A stretch of DNA of 64,000 bases from CAYOSF01 sp964406605 (lineage in GTDB: Bacteria; Chloroflexota; Dehalococcoidia; DSTF01; RBG-16-68-14). Under the pieces are notes generated by a model. It was not told where the DNA came from, did not search any database, and saw nothing but the letters and a program-made list of their open reading frames with translations. This document shows, piece by piece, positions 33,373 to 41,743 of the stretch. How positions within the stretch are numbered: position 1 is the first letter of the stretch; each line of letters opens with the position of its first letter. Where the stretch lies: positions 248,001 to 312,000 of the forward strand of contig CAYOSF010000002.1 of NCBI GenBank assembly GCA_964406605.1, read 5' to 3'. The translations under genes and the position numbers were made by a program.

Positions 33373-34465
33373 GACGGAACCGGTCGTCGTCAACTTCGGG
33401 CCGCAGCACCCCTCGACGCACGGCGTCTTTCGCATGAGAGTCACACTCGACGGCGAGCGCGTTGCCGATGTCGAAATGATCGTCGGCTACCTGCACCGCG
33501 GCATGGAGAAGCTCGCCGAGGAGCGGACGTGGACGCAGAACATCCCCTTCACCGACCGGATGGATTATCTATCGGCGATGACGGGAAACCTATCGTACTG
33601 CCTCGCCGTCGAACGGCTCGCGGGCATCGAGGTCCCGGAACGAGCCCAGTACCTGCGGGTTATCTTCGCCGAACTCCAGAGGATCGCCAACCACGCGATG
33701 GCCAACGGTATCTTCATCAACGACTTGGGCGCGTGGCAGACGCCGCTGATGTACATGTTCAGGGAGCGGGAGAAGATCCTGGACCTCTTCGAGATGACCT
33801 GCGGGGCGCGTGTAACCCTCAACTACATGCGCATCGGTGGTGTCGCCTTCGATCCTCCCGATGAGTTTATGCCCGCGCTACGCGCATTGGTCGACGAGCT
33901 GCCGGATCGTATTGCCGAGTACGAGCAACTTCTACTGGAGAATGAGATCCTCGTGATGAGGAGCCGCGATGTGGGCATCCTGCCGCCCGACATTGCGATG
34001 AACGCCTCCGTGAGCGGCCCCGTTCTTCGCGGGTCCGGCATCGCCTGGGACATACGGAAGGCTGAGCCCTACTGCGTCTACGACCGGCTGGCATTTGACA
34101 TCCCGCTCGGCCGCAACGGTGACTGCTACGACAGATTCGCCGTTCGGATGGAGGAGATGCGCCAGAGCGTGCGGATCATCAAACAGGCGATGGAGGAATT
34201 GCCGCCCGGGCCGCATCGGGCCGAGGTACCGCTCAACCTGCGCCCGCCGGCAGGCGAGGTGTACTCGCGCATCGAGTCCCCGAAGGGAGAGCTGGGCTTC
34301 TACCTGGTGAGCGACGGCGGCTCCTCGCCCTACCGCTACCACGTGCGGTCGCCTTCCCTCATCAACCTCTCTGCGCTGCGGGAGATGGTGGTTGGCCAGA
34401 CCGTAGCCGATGCCGTCATCACCCTGGGAAGCATCGACATCAATCTCGGGGAGGTCGACCGCTAG
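33362..34465 (+). CDS. nuoD: NADH-quinone oxidoreductase subunit D
   Basis: A 367-residue, 49-kDa subunit that forms the quinone pocket. It begins with NFGPQHPSTHGVFR and includes GYLHRGMEKLAEERTW, DYLSAMTGN and the C-terminal GSIDINLGEVDR. GTG start preceded by GGGAGGCGAG. In a complete enzyme its partner NuoB carries cluster N2, but nuoB is not in this window. Confidence 0.95.
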   Translation: MAVKTEPVVVNFGPQHPSTHGVFRMRVTLDGERVADVEMIVGYLHRGMEKLAEERTWTQNIPFTDRMDYLSAMTGNLSYCLAVERLAGIEVPERAQYLRVIFAELQRIANHAMANGIFINDLGAWQTPLMYMFREREKILDLFEMTCGARVTLNYMRIGGVAFDPPDEFMPALRALVDELPDRIAEYEQLLLENEILVMRSRDVGILPPDIAMNASVSGPVLRGSGIAWDIRKAEPYCVYDRLAFDIPLGRNGDCYDRFAVRMEEMRQSVRIIKQAMEELPPGPHRAEVPLNLRPPAGEVYSRIESPKGELGFYLVSDGGSSPYRYHVRSPSLINLSALREMVVGQTVADAVITLGSIDINLGEVDR

Positions 34466-35724
34466 TGCCTCTGCTGGCCCCCTGGTACGACTTCCGCGAC
34501 TTGGGAAACGCGGTCGCCCGGATGGTGGACGCGCTACGTGACGCCGGCGCACCCGAGGGGCTCATCTACACGCTAGCGGCTTTGCTGGGCTGCACCGGCA
34601 TATTCCTCTTCGTTGCCGCCGCCGCGGTCATGAACAGTTGGATCGAGCGCCGGCTCATCGGTCGCATGCAAGTCCGGCGCGGGCCAAACCGGGCTGGCCC
34701 CTTTGGATTGCTGCAGCCGATAGCGGATGCCCTCAAGCTGATGCAGAAGGAGACACTCACGCCGCGCGAGGCCGACAGCGTGGTCTTCGCGCTGGCGCCG
34801 ATCCTGATCTTCGTTCCGGCGATTCTCGTCTTCGCTGTGCTGCCGTGGGAAAATCGGATGGTGCTCGCCGACCTCAATGTGGGCGTCCTCTATCTCCTCG
34901 CGCTGGGGTCCACTTCCACGATCGTGATCTTCATGGCGGGGTACGCGTCCAACAGCAAGTACGGCCTGCTGGGAGCGATGCGGGTCATCGCCATGCTGAT
35001 TAGCTACGAGATCCCCAACGTGTTGGCACTCATGGCAGTGGTAGCCTTCGCCGGGACCATGAGCCTGAGCGGCATCGCCGCGTTCCAGGACGCCCATTGG
35101 TCCTGGATCATCTTCTTCCAGCCGATGGCCTTCATCATCTTCCTGATTGGCTCCACAGCCGAGATGAACCGCACACCGGCAGACATCCCGGAAGCGGAGT
35201 CGGAGATCGTGGCCGGCTACCACATCGAGTATTCGGGCATGAAGTTTGGCCTGTTCTACGCCGTGGAGTTGGTGCACGCGGTGGCGGCATCCGCCGTCTT
35301 GTCCACTCTGTTCCTTGGCGCGTGGTGGACGTTCGGCCTGGAGACGATTGTGCCGGGATGGCTGCTGTTCATCGGCAAGATCTATGCCTTCTACTTCCTG
35401 CTGATCTGGTTCCGGGGCACGCTGCCCCGCTTCCGCATCGATCAGCTTATGGCTTTCGCCTGGAAGTTCCTGTTGCCGCTCTCGATTGTGAACGTCCTGC
35501 TGGTTGGGGTCGAAGTGCTCCTCTGGAGGGAGTACGACCTCAGCGCCGGGATCGTCCTGCCCATCTTCGCCGCGGTCAATCTGGCACTCGCCGCAGGGCT
35601 CATCGTGGCTGGGTGGTCGCTCGTCGCGCGGCACCTTGAGCGCATTCCCAGGCGTCCGCGTCTGGTCAGCGAGATCGACGTGCCGCTGCCGGCCGAGCAA
35701 GGGCAAGAGCCCGCCACCGTCTGA
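34465..35724 (+). CDS. nuoH: NADH-quinone oxidoreductase subunit H
   Basis: A 419-residue membrane subunit that links the quinone site to the membrane arm. It contains ERRLIGRMQVRRGPNRAGP and the quinone-channel loop MNRTPADIPEAESEIVAGY. It is longer than enterobacterial NuoH because of a C-terminal membrane extension and an N-terminal segment. Its GTG shares one base with the nuoD stop. nuoI, which usually follows, is missing; only 14 bases separate it from nuoJ. Confidence 0.95.
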   Translation: MPLLAPWYDFRDLGNAVARMVDALRDAGAPEGLIYTLAALLGCTGIFLFVAAAAVMNSWIERRLIGRMQVRRGPNRAGPFGLLQPIADALKLMQKETLTPREADSVVFALAPILIFVPAILVFAVLPWENRMVLADLNVGVLYLLALGSTSTIVIFMAGYASNSKYGLLGAMRVIAMLISYEIPNVLALMAVVAFAGTMSLSGIAAFQDAHWSWIIFFQPMAFIIFLIGSTAEMNRTPADIPEAESEIVAGYHIEYSGMKFGLFYAVELVHAVAASAVLSTLFLGAWWTFGLETIVPGWLLFIGKIYAFYFLLIWFRGTLPRFRIDQLMAFAWKFLLPLSIVNVLLVGVEVLLWREYDLSAGIVLPIFAAVNLALAAGLIVAGWSLVARHLERIPRRPRLVSEIDVPLPAEQGQEPATV

Positions 35725-35738
35725 GAGGGGAGGCATCA

Positions 35739-36230
35739 CTGGAAGAGACTGGTGTCGTCATCGCGTTCTGGGCGCTGGCGGGGCTGACCGTGGGTGCCGC
35801 GGCGATGATTATCATCGTCCGGAACCTGCTGCATGCGATCCTTCTCCTCATCCTTAGCTTCGTGGGCATGGCCGGCCTGTTCATCACGCTTTCGGCAGAT
35901 TTCGTTGCCGTGGTGCAGGTGTTGATCTACGCCGGCGCCATCGCGGTGCTCATGATCTTCGCCGTGATGCTGACCCCTCTGTCCAGCCGGGACAACGCAG
36001 AGAACCTTCTTCGTGTGCCGGCACTCGTGCTTTCGGGCCTCGTGATTGCAGCCGTTACGTTCATCGTCGTTGAGACCGACTGGCACCAGGCGACACGAGA
36101 GCCCTTCGACACGACAGCATCTGCCATCGGAGAGGCCCTGCTGAGCCCGTTCGTCTTGCCGTTTGAGATCGCTTCCGTATTGCTGGTCGCCGCGATGATC
36201 GGTGCCATCGTACTGGTGAGAGAGGACTGA
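35739..36230 (+). CDS. nuoJ: NADH-quinone oxidoreductase subunit J (probable CTG start)
   Basis: About 163 residues with five predicted helices. Conserved segments are NLLHAILLLILSFVGMAGLFI and VVQVLIYAGAIAVLMIFAVML given here by ends only: NLLHAILL and IYAGAIAVL. ATG and GTG starts would begin only at GTG 35790, which removes the first helix. The in-frame CTG at 35739 follows GAGGGGAGG at the right distance and restores a full-length N-terminus (EETGVVIAFWALAGL), so a non-AUG start is likely. Confidence 0.85.
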   Translation: MEETGVVIAFWALAGLTVGAAAMIIIVRNLLHAILLLILSFVGMAGLFITLSADFVAVVQVLIYAGAIAVLMIFAVMLTPLSSRDNAENLLRVPALVLSGLVIAAVTFIVVETDWHQATREPFDTTASAIGEALLSPFVLPFEIASVLLVAAMIGAIVLVRED

Positions 36231-36231
36231 C

Positions 36232-36567
36232 GTGCACGAGCCATTGCTCGCAGCCCGTGTGGCGCTCGACCACGTGCTCATCGTGGGTGGGATCCTCTTC
36301 GCCATCGGTCTGTACGTCGCGCTGGCGAAGAGAAACGCGGTCGCGGTGCTGATGGGCGTGGAGCTCATGCTCAACGCCGTGAATCTGACGCTGGTCGCCT
36401 TCGCCCGCTTCGTGGAGTCGCCCCGACCGCTGGATGGCCACGTCTTCGCCATCTTCGTGATCACTGTTGCGGCGGCTGAGGCCGCCGTGGCACTGGCACT
36501 CGCCGTTGCCGTGTACCGACACCGTGAGACGATCGACGTGGACCGTATCAACCTGCTGCGCTGGTGA
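36232..36567 (+). CDS. nuoK: NADH-quinone oxidoreductase subunit K
   Basis: A 111-residue subunit with three helices. The proton-channel glutamates are in VLMGVELMLNAVNL and in the third helix VAAAEAAVALAL-type segment. GTG start one base after the nuoJ stop. Slightly longer than usual because of an N-terminal extension. Confidence 0.95.
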   Translation: MHEPLLAARVALDHVLIVGGILFAIGLYVALAKRNAVAVLMGVELMLNAVNLTLVAFARFVESPRPLDGHVFAIFVITVAAAEAAVALALAVAVYRHRETIDVDRINLLRW

Positions 36568-36585
36568 AATGGGCCAGGTGCTAGG

Positions 36586-36777
36586 ATGTGGACCAAGTTC
36601 CTGGAAGTGAAGACCGGCTACGCCGCCCAGATCTGGCTGGAGTTCTTTCGGGCAGAGGGGGTGGCGATCCGCGTCGTACCGCCACTCGAGAGCGACACGC
36701 CCATGACGGCGCCCCGCGAGCTGTGGGTGCCCGATAGCAAGACCCATGTCGCCGCGGAGCTCATGAGGAAGATCTGA
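36586..36777 (+). CDS. Small unknown protein inside the nuo operon
   Basis: A 63-residue soluble protein, WTKFLEVKTGYAAQIWLEFF at the start and ELWVPDSKTHVAAELMRKI at the end. It is not a known complex I subunit. The pattern of a short alpha/beta protein with a middle Pro-rich loop and terminal helix recalls DUF2007-like signal proteins, but this is a guess. It lies between nuoK and nuoL, ends two bases before the nuoL ATG and has coding-type composition, so it is probably a real cotranslated gene. Confidence 0.65.
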   Translation: MWTKFLEVKTGYAAQIWLEFFRAEGVAIRVVPPLESDTPMTAPRELWVPDSKTHVAAELMRKI

Positions 36778-36779
36778 GC

Positions 36780-38714
36780 ATGCTACCCGAAATCCCTGAG
36801 GGCGTCGTCTGGGCCATTCTGCTCCTGCCTCTGGGCTCGCTCGTCACCATCGCCCTCTGGGCCCGGCCGTATCCGCGCTGGAGCGGCTACATCACCATCG
36901 GGGCGATCGGCCTTGCGTTTCTGTTCTCCCTTTGGGTGCTGGACAGCGTCATCGACGTGGACGGCGCGCCCTTGGGGTTCCAGTCTCACGAGTGGCTCAC
37001 GATCTCCCCGCCCGTCGGTCATGAACTGGTGGTGAACGTGGGCCTGCGGGTCGACGGGTTGACCGCCATCATGCTGGTGGTGGTGACCGCCGTATCGTTG
37101 CTCGTGCAGATCTACTCGCAGGGGTACATGGCGGGCGATGGTGGCTACTCGCGCTATTTCGCCTACATGTCGCTGTTCACCGCCTCCATGCTAGGCCTTG
37201 TGCTCGTCGACAGCATCCTCGTGCTGTTCGTCTTCTGGGAGCTCGTGGGGCTCTGCTCATATCTGCTGATCGGCTTCTGGTTCCACCGGCCCGCCGCTGC
37301 CGAGGCGGCGATGAAGGCCTTCATCGTTACACGCCTGGGCGACGTGGGCTTCATGCTGGCAATTATTCTCATGTGGACGAAGGCCGGTACCTTCGACATC
37401 GGCGAGATCCATCAACTGGCTGTGACAGGCGCTCTGAGCGTGAACGTGCTGACGGTCTTCGCGCTGGGCATCTTCGCCGGGGCTGCGGGCAAGTCTGCCC
37501 AGTTCCCGCTCCACGTGTGGCTGCCGGACGCCATGGAAGGCCCGACGCCTGTCTCGGCGCTCATCCATGCCGCCACGATGGTTGCCGCGGGCGTCTACCT
37601 GGTGGCCCGCATGTTTCCCGTGTTCGAGGTGGCCGACGACGCCCGGCTCACCGTCGCCGTCATCGGCGGCACGACGGCGCTCATCGCCGCGTTGCTCGGC
37701 GTGGTGATGACGGATATCAAGCGGGTGCTGGCCTACTCAACCATCAGCCAGCTAGGCTACATGATGCTGGCGATCGGCTTGGGCGGCTACGTGGCCGGCA
37801 TCTTTCATCTCTTCACACATGCTTTCTTCAAGGCGCTGCTCTTCCTTGGCTCGGGAAGTGTCAACCACGCGACGAATACCTTCGACATGCGTCGTATGGG
37901 CGGCCTCCGGCGGGTCATGCCCTGGACATACGCAACCTTCCTGGTAGCGTCGCTGAGCCTGGCGGGGGTCTTCCCGTTCGCCGGCTTCTGGAGCAAGGAC
38001 GAGATCCTGGGAGATGCTTGGGGAGAGCAGCAGGTGCTGTTCTGGATAGCACTGGCAGTGGTCTTCCTCACCGCTTTCTATGTCTTCCGCGCGATCTTCC
38101 TCACCTTCGAGGGCGAGTATCAGGGGGGAGAGGCGGCCACGGAAGGCCACGGGGCCGACCCCTCGCACCCGCACGAATCGCCGCTGGTGATGGCCGCGCC
38201 CTTGGCGGTGCTGGCAGTCCCGGCACTGCTCATCGGCCTGGCGAACGTGAGCGGTGGCGTTGAGCATCTGCTGCACGGCGCGTTGCCGCGTGAGACGGCG
38301 GAGTCGCTACATCCGGTCGAGTTCAGTTGGGGCATCGCTTTGGGATCGACGGCGGTTGCGCTGGCCGGCATAGGATGCGCCTGGCTCTTCTACGGCGCCC
38401 GTGTACTTTCGTCCGAGCGCGTGAGCGCTGCGGTCCGCCCGTTGCACGTTCTTCTTGAGCGCAAGTACTTTCTGGACGACTTGTACGAGGGCGTTGTGGT
38501 TCGCGGTTTGCTGTATGCGCGGACCGCACTTGCACTGTCGTGGTTCGACACCTACGTCGTGGACGGCATCGTCAACGGAGTTGCCGGGGCTGTACGCTTC
38601 GGGTCAAGTGGTTTGCGCCTGCTCCAGACTGGGCAGGTGCAGGTGTATGGCGCCGTGGCCGTCACGGGCCTGCTCATTGCAGGCGGCCTGGCTTTCCTGC
38701 TGAACCCGCTATGA
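36780..38714 (+). CDS. nuoL: NADH-quinone oxidoreductase subunit L
   Basis: A 644-residue antiporter-like subunit. Landmarks are LFVFWELVGLCSYLLIGFW with the channel Glu, GKSAQFPLHVWLPDAMEGPTPVSALIHAATMVAAG (ends given), VMTDIKRVLAYSTISQLGYM and a C-terminal lateral-helix region. The ATG follows the small gene by two bases. Part of the proton-pumping membrane arm with NuoM and NuoN. Confidence 0.95.
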   Translation: MLPEIPEGVVWAILLLPLGSLVTIALWARPYPRWSGYITIGAIGLAFLFSLWVLDSVIDVDGAPLGFQSHEWLTISPPVGHELVVNVGLRVDGLTAIMLVVVTAVSLLVQIYSQGYMAGDGGYSRYFAYMSLFTASMLGLVLVDSILVLFVFWELVGLCSYLLIGFWFHRPAAAEAAMKAFIVTRLGDVGFMLAIILMWTKAGTFDIGEIHQLAVTGALSVNVLTVFALGIFAGAAGKSAQFPLHVWLPDAMEGPTPVSALIHAATMVAAGVYLVARMFPVFEVADDARLTVAVIGGTTALIAALLGVVMTDIKRVLAYSTISQLGYMMLAIGLGGYVAGIFHLFTHAFFKALLFLGSGSVNHATNTFDMRRMGGLRRVMPWTYATFLVASLSLAGVFPFAGFWSKDEILGDAWGEQQVLFWIALAVVFLTAFYVFRAIFLTFEGEYQGGEAATEGHGADPSHPHESPLVMAAPLAVLAVPALLIGLANVSGGVEHLLHGALPRETAESLHPVEFSWGIALGSTAVALAGIGCAWLFYGARVLSSERVSAAVRPLHVLLERKYFLDDLYEGVVVRGLLYARTALALSWFDTYVVDGIVNGVAGAVRFGSSGLRLLQTGQVQVYGAVAVTGLLIAGGLAFLLNPL

Positions 38715-38721
38715 GAGAAAG

Positions 38722-40191
38722 ATGCTGACGTTCCTCGTCTTCTTCCCGGTGCTGGGCGCAATCGTCGTTGCCACCCTGCCGCGCGACCAGGAGCGCCAGG
38801 CGAAGCTCATGGCGCTCGCCGTGGTTGGGGTAACGCTGGTCGTGTCGCTGGTAGCGTTCGGACGCTTCGACCGGGGAGAGGAAGGGCTCCAATTCACAGA
38901 GCAGTTCCGTTGGATCCGGGCCGCAGACGCAGGCTTTGACATTCAGTACTTCCTGGGCGTCGATGGCCTCGGGCTGACGATGGTCATTCTCACAACGTTC
39001 CTGTTCGCGGTCGCCGTCCTCATCTCCTGGAACATCGAGTTGCGGCCCAGGGAGTATTTCGCTTGGTTGCTGGCCCTGGAGACGGGCGTGCTGGGAGTGT
39101 TCACCGCCCAGGACCTGATCCTGTTCTTCCTCTTCTGGGAGGTAGAACTCCTGCCGATGTACTTGCTGATCTCCATATGGGGCTCAGGTCGCAAGGAGTA
39201 CTCGGCGATGAAGTTTGTGCTCTTCACGATCACGGGAAGCGCGATGATGCTGGCGGGATTCCTGATCCTGGCCTTCTCGGCTGAGCCGTCGACATTCGAC
39301 ATGGTAGCCTTGCGGGAGGCCGATTTCAGCGAAGTGCTCTTGCCGCTGCCCGCCATCTTCTTCCTCATCTTTGTCGGCTTTGCCATCAAGCTCCCCATGT
39401 TCCCGCTTCACACCTGGTTGCCGGACGCGCACACGGACGCGCCGACAGCCGTGAGCGTCATCCTGGCCGGGGTGCTGTTAAAGATGGGAGGATACGGCAT
39501 CATTCGTATCCTGATCGGCATCATGCCGGACACGGCCCAGGACTTCGCCGTCTGGTTGGCCGCGTTGGCGGCGATCAGCATCATCTACGGGGCGATCGTG
39601 ACGCTGCGCCAGACGGACCTAAAGCGGCTGATCGCGTTCTCCAGCGTGAGCCACATGGGCTACGTTCTGCTGGGCATCGCCGCGTTGGGCCAGGTGGGAC
39701 TGACCGGCGCGACACTGCAAATGTTCAGCCACGGCCTGATTACAGGCCTGCTTTTCGTGATGGTGGGGCTTATCTACGATCGGGCTCACACGCGCAACAT
39801 CGAAGAGCTATCAGGCCTGGCACACGTGACGCCGGTCATCGCTACCGCCTTGGTCATGGCCGGTCTAGCATCGCTCGGACTGCCGGCGATGTCGGGCTTT
39901 GTGGCCGAGGTCATGGTCTTCCTAGGCACGGCCGGGCGGTTCCAGGCGCCGACCATCCTGGGCGTGTTCGGCGTGTTGCTGACAGCCGGCTACATCCTCT
40001 GGACCGTGCGGAGAGTGTTGTTCGGGCCGCGGAACCCACGTTGGGAGGAGATGCCCGACGCTACGTCGTGGTGGGAGCAAGCGCCGATGGCAGCCATGCT
40101 GGCAGTCATCCTGGCCGTGGGGATCTTCCCCGCGCAGCTCGTGGACGTCATCGAGCAGGGCGTCGTTCCCATCGCGAGCCGGTTGGTGTGA
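38722..40191 (+). CDS. nuoM: NADH-quinone oxidoreductase subunit M
   Basis: A 489-residue antiporter-like subunit. Motifs are LFFLFWEVELLPMYLLI with the channel Glu, KLPMFPLHTWLPDAHTDAPTA, TDLKRLIAFSSVSHMGYV and MVGLIYDRAHTRNIEE. Length and order match NuoM. Start ATG seven bases after the nuoL stop. Confidence 0.95.
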   Translation: MLTFLVFFPVLGAIVVATLPRDQERQAKLMALAVVGVTLVVSLVAFGRFDRGEEGLQFTEQFRWIRAADAGFDIQYFLGVDGLGLTMVILTTFLFAVAVLISWNIELRPREYFAWLLALETGVLGVFTAQDLILFFLFWEVELLPMYLLISIWGSGRKEYSAMKFVLFTITGSAMMLAGFLILAFSAEPSTFDMVALREADFSEVLLPLPAIFFLIFVGFAIKLPMFPLHTWLPDAHTDAPTAVSVILAGVLLKMGGYGIIRILIGIMPDTAQDFAVWLAALAAISIIYGAIVTLRQTDLKRLIAFSSVSHMGYVLLGIAALGQVGLTGATLQMFSHGLITGLLFVMVGLIYDRAHTRNIEELSGLAHVTPVIATALVMAGLASLGLPAMSGFVAEVMVFLGTAGRFQAPTILGVFGVLLTAGYILWTVRRVLFGPRNPRWEEMPDATSWWEQAPMAAMLAVILAVGIFPAQLVDVIEQGVVPIASRLV

Positions 40192-40206
40192 TAGAGCACA
40201 GACGAC

Positions 40207-41685
40207 ATGCTGCAGGACGTTGATCGCTTGGGTCCAGAGCTAATCCTGATGGTGGCGGCGGGCTGCGTCCTGCTCGCCGACCTAGTGCTGCGCGAACGAG
40301 ACAGAGGTTGGCTGCCGTTGGGCGCCCTGGCCGGTCTCGGCGCCTCGGTCCTCTGGGCCGTCGTGCTTATTCTGCGGGACCGCGAGGCGACCGCGTTCAG
40401 CGGAACGTACTCGCTTGACACCTTCAGCATCTTCTTCACGTTCCTCTTCATCGGCGTCGCGGGTCTGGTGATCCTGGCCTCCGCCGACTACGTACGGCGG
40501 TTGAGGCACCAGGGCGAGTTCTGGGCGCTGCTGATGCTGGCCACCAGCGGCATGATGCTGCTCGCGGGCGCGCGCGACCTGATCTTGATCTTCATCGCGC
40601 TGGAGCTGACCAGCATCTCGCAGTACGCCCTGGCAGGTTTCCTGAGGGATGACCGGTCGAGCGAGGCGGGGCTGAAGTACATCCTGTTGGGCGCAATCAC
40701 CTCGGCCGTCATCCTGTACGGCATGGCGTTCCTGTTCGGCCTCTCGGGCACGACGAAGCTGGTGGATCCGGACGGAGGCGCCAGCATCGCCGGGTTCGTG
40801 GCCGAAGGTGATCCCGACACGCGGGCGGCGCTCATCGGGGCTATCGTGCTGCTGGCCGCCGGTCTTAGCTTCAAGGTGGCTCTGGTGCCCTTCCAGATGT
40901 GGGTGCCCGATATCTACGAGGGTGCAGCTACGCCGGTTGCGGCGTTCCTCTCCGTGGGCAGCAAAGCCGCCGGATTCGCCGTCGTCCTGCGGATCTTTTA
41001 CGAAGGCTTCGGACCGAACAGCTTTGTGGGGAGCGACTGGTCGAACCTGTTCGCTGCGGTTGCCGCCGTGTCCATGTCTGTCGGCAACGTACTGGCGCTC
41101 GTCCAGACCAACATCAAGCGGCTGCTGGGATACAGCTCCATCGCCCAGGCGGGCAATCTGGCGATAGGTGTGGCCGCCATCGCCGCATCTGAGAGTGGGT
41201 TTGGCATCGGAGCGAGCGGCGTGACCTTCTTCCTCGCCACCTACGTCTTCACCAACCTGGGAGCGTTCTTCGCCGTGCTCGCCATCTCCCAGCGCTTGGA
41301 GTCCGACGCCATAGCCGACTACGCCGGTATGGGCCGGCGCGCGCCGCTGCTCGCGGCGGTTCTCGCTTTCTGCTTCATCTCGCTCACGGGGATCCCTCCG
41401 ACGGCTGGCTTTGTGGCCAAAGTGTACATATTCAACGCTGCGGTCCAGAGCGACCTAGTTTGGCTGGTGATTGTGGGCGTGCTGAACACGGTTGTCTCCG
41501 CCTACTACTATCTGCGCGTGGTGAGCCAAATGTACCTGGCGCCGGCGCCGGCGGAGGGAGACATCGCAACCGGGCCGTGGCTCGCCGCGGCCCTGAGCGT
41601 GACCAGCGTCGGGGTACTGGTCCTCGGCTTGGTGCCAACTCCCCTCATCGACGCGGCGCAGAGGGCCGTGACCGCGCTGGGCTAG
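40207..41685 (+). CDS. nuoN: NADH-quinone oxidoreductase subunit N
   Basis: A 492-residue antiporter-like subunit. Motifs are LILIFIALELTSISQYALAGF, FKVALVPFQMWVPDIYEGAAT, TNIKRLLGYSSIAQAGN and GIPPTAGFVAKVYIF. Last gene of the cluster, convergent with the secreted PD40-like gene. No clear T-rich terminator is visible in the 58-base gap. Confidence 0.95.
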   Translation: MLQDVDRLGPELILMVAAGCVLLADLVLRERDRGWLPLGALAGLGASVLWAVVLILRDREATAFSGTYSLDTFSIFFTFLFIGVAGLVILASADYVRRLRHQGEFWALLMLATSGMMLLAGARDLILIFIALELTSISQYALAGFLRDDRSSEAGLKYILLGAITSAVILYGMAFLFGLSGTTKLVDPDGGASIAGFVAEGDPDTRAALIGAIVLLAAGLSFKVALVPFQMWVPDIYEGAATPVAAFLSVGSKAAGFAVVLRIFYEGFGPNSFVGSDWSNLFAAVAAVSMSVGNVLALVQTNIKRLLGYSSIAQAGNLAIGVAAIAASESGFGIGASGVTFFLATYVFTNLGAFFAVLAISQRLESDAIADYAGMGRRAPLLAAVLAFCFISLTGIPPTAGFVAKVYIFNAAVQSDLVWLVIVGVLNTVVSAYYYLRVVSQMYLAPAPAEGDIATGPWLAAALSVTSVGVLVLGLVPTPLIDAAQRAVTALG

Positions 41686-41743
41686 GCACACCGCAGAACG
41701 GCGGACAGTCCTCCACCCGACTCTCTTACGCCAACCAGGCTGG

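Noticed and set aside
34573..35739. Long minus-strand frame opposite nuoH
   Set aside because: Antisense of a conserved membrane subunit, with Gln/His/Asp-rich translation typical of shadows.
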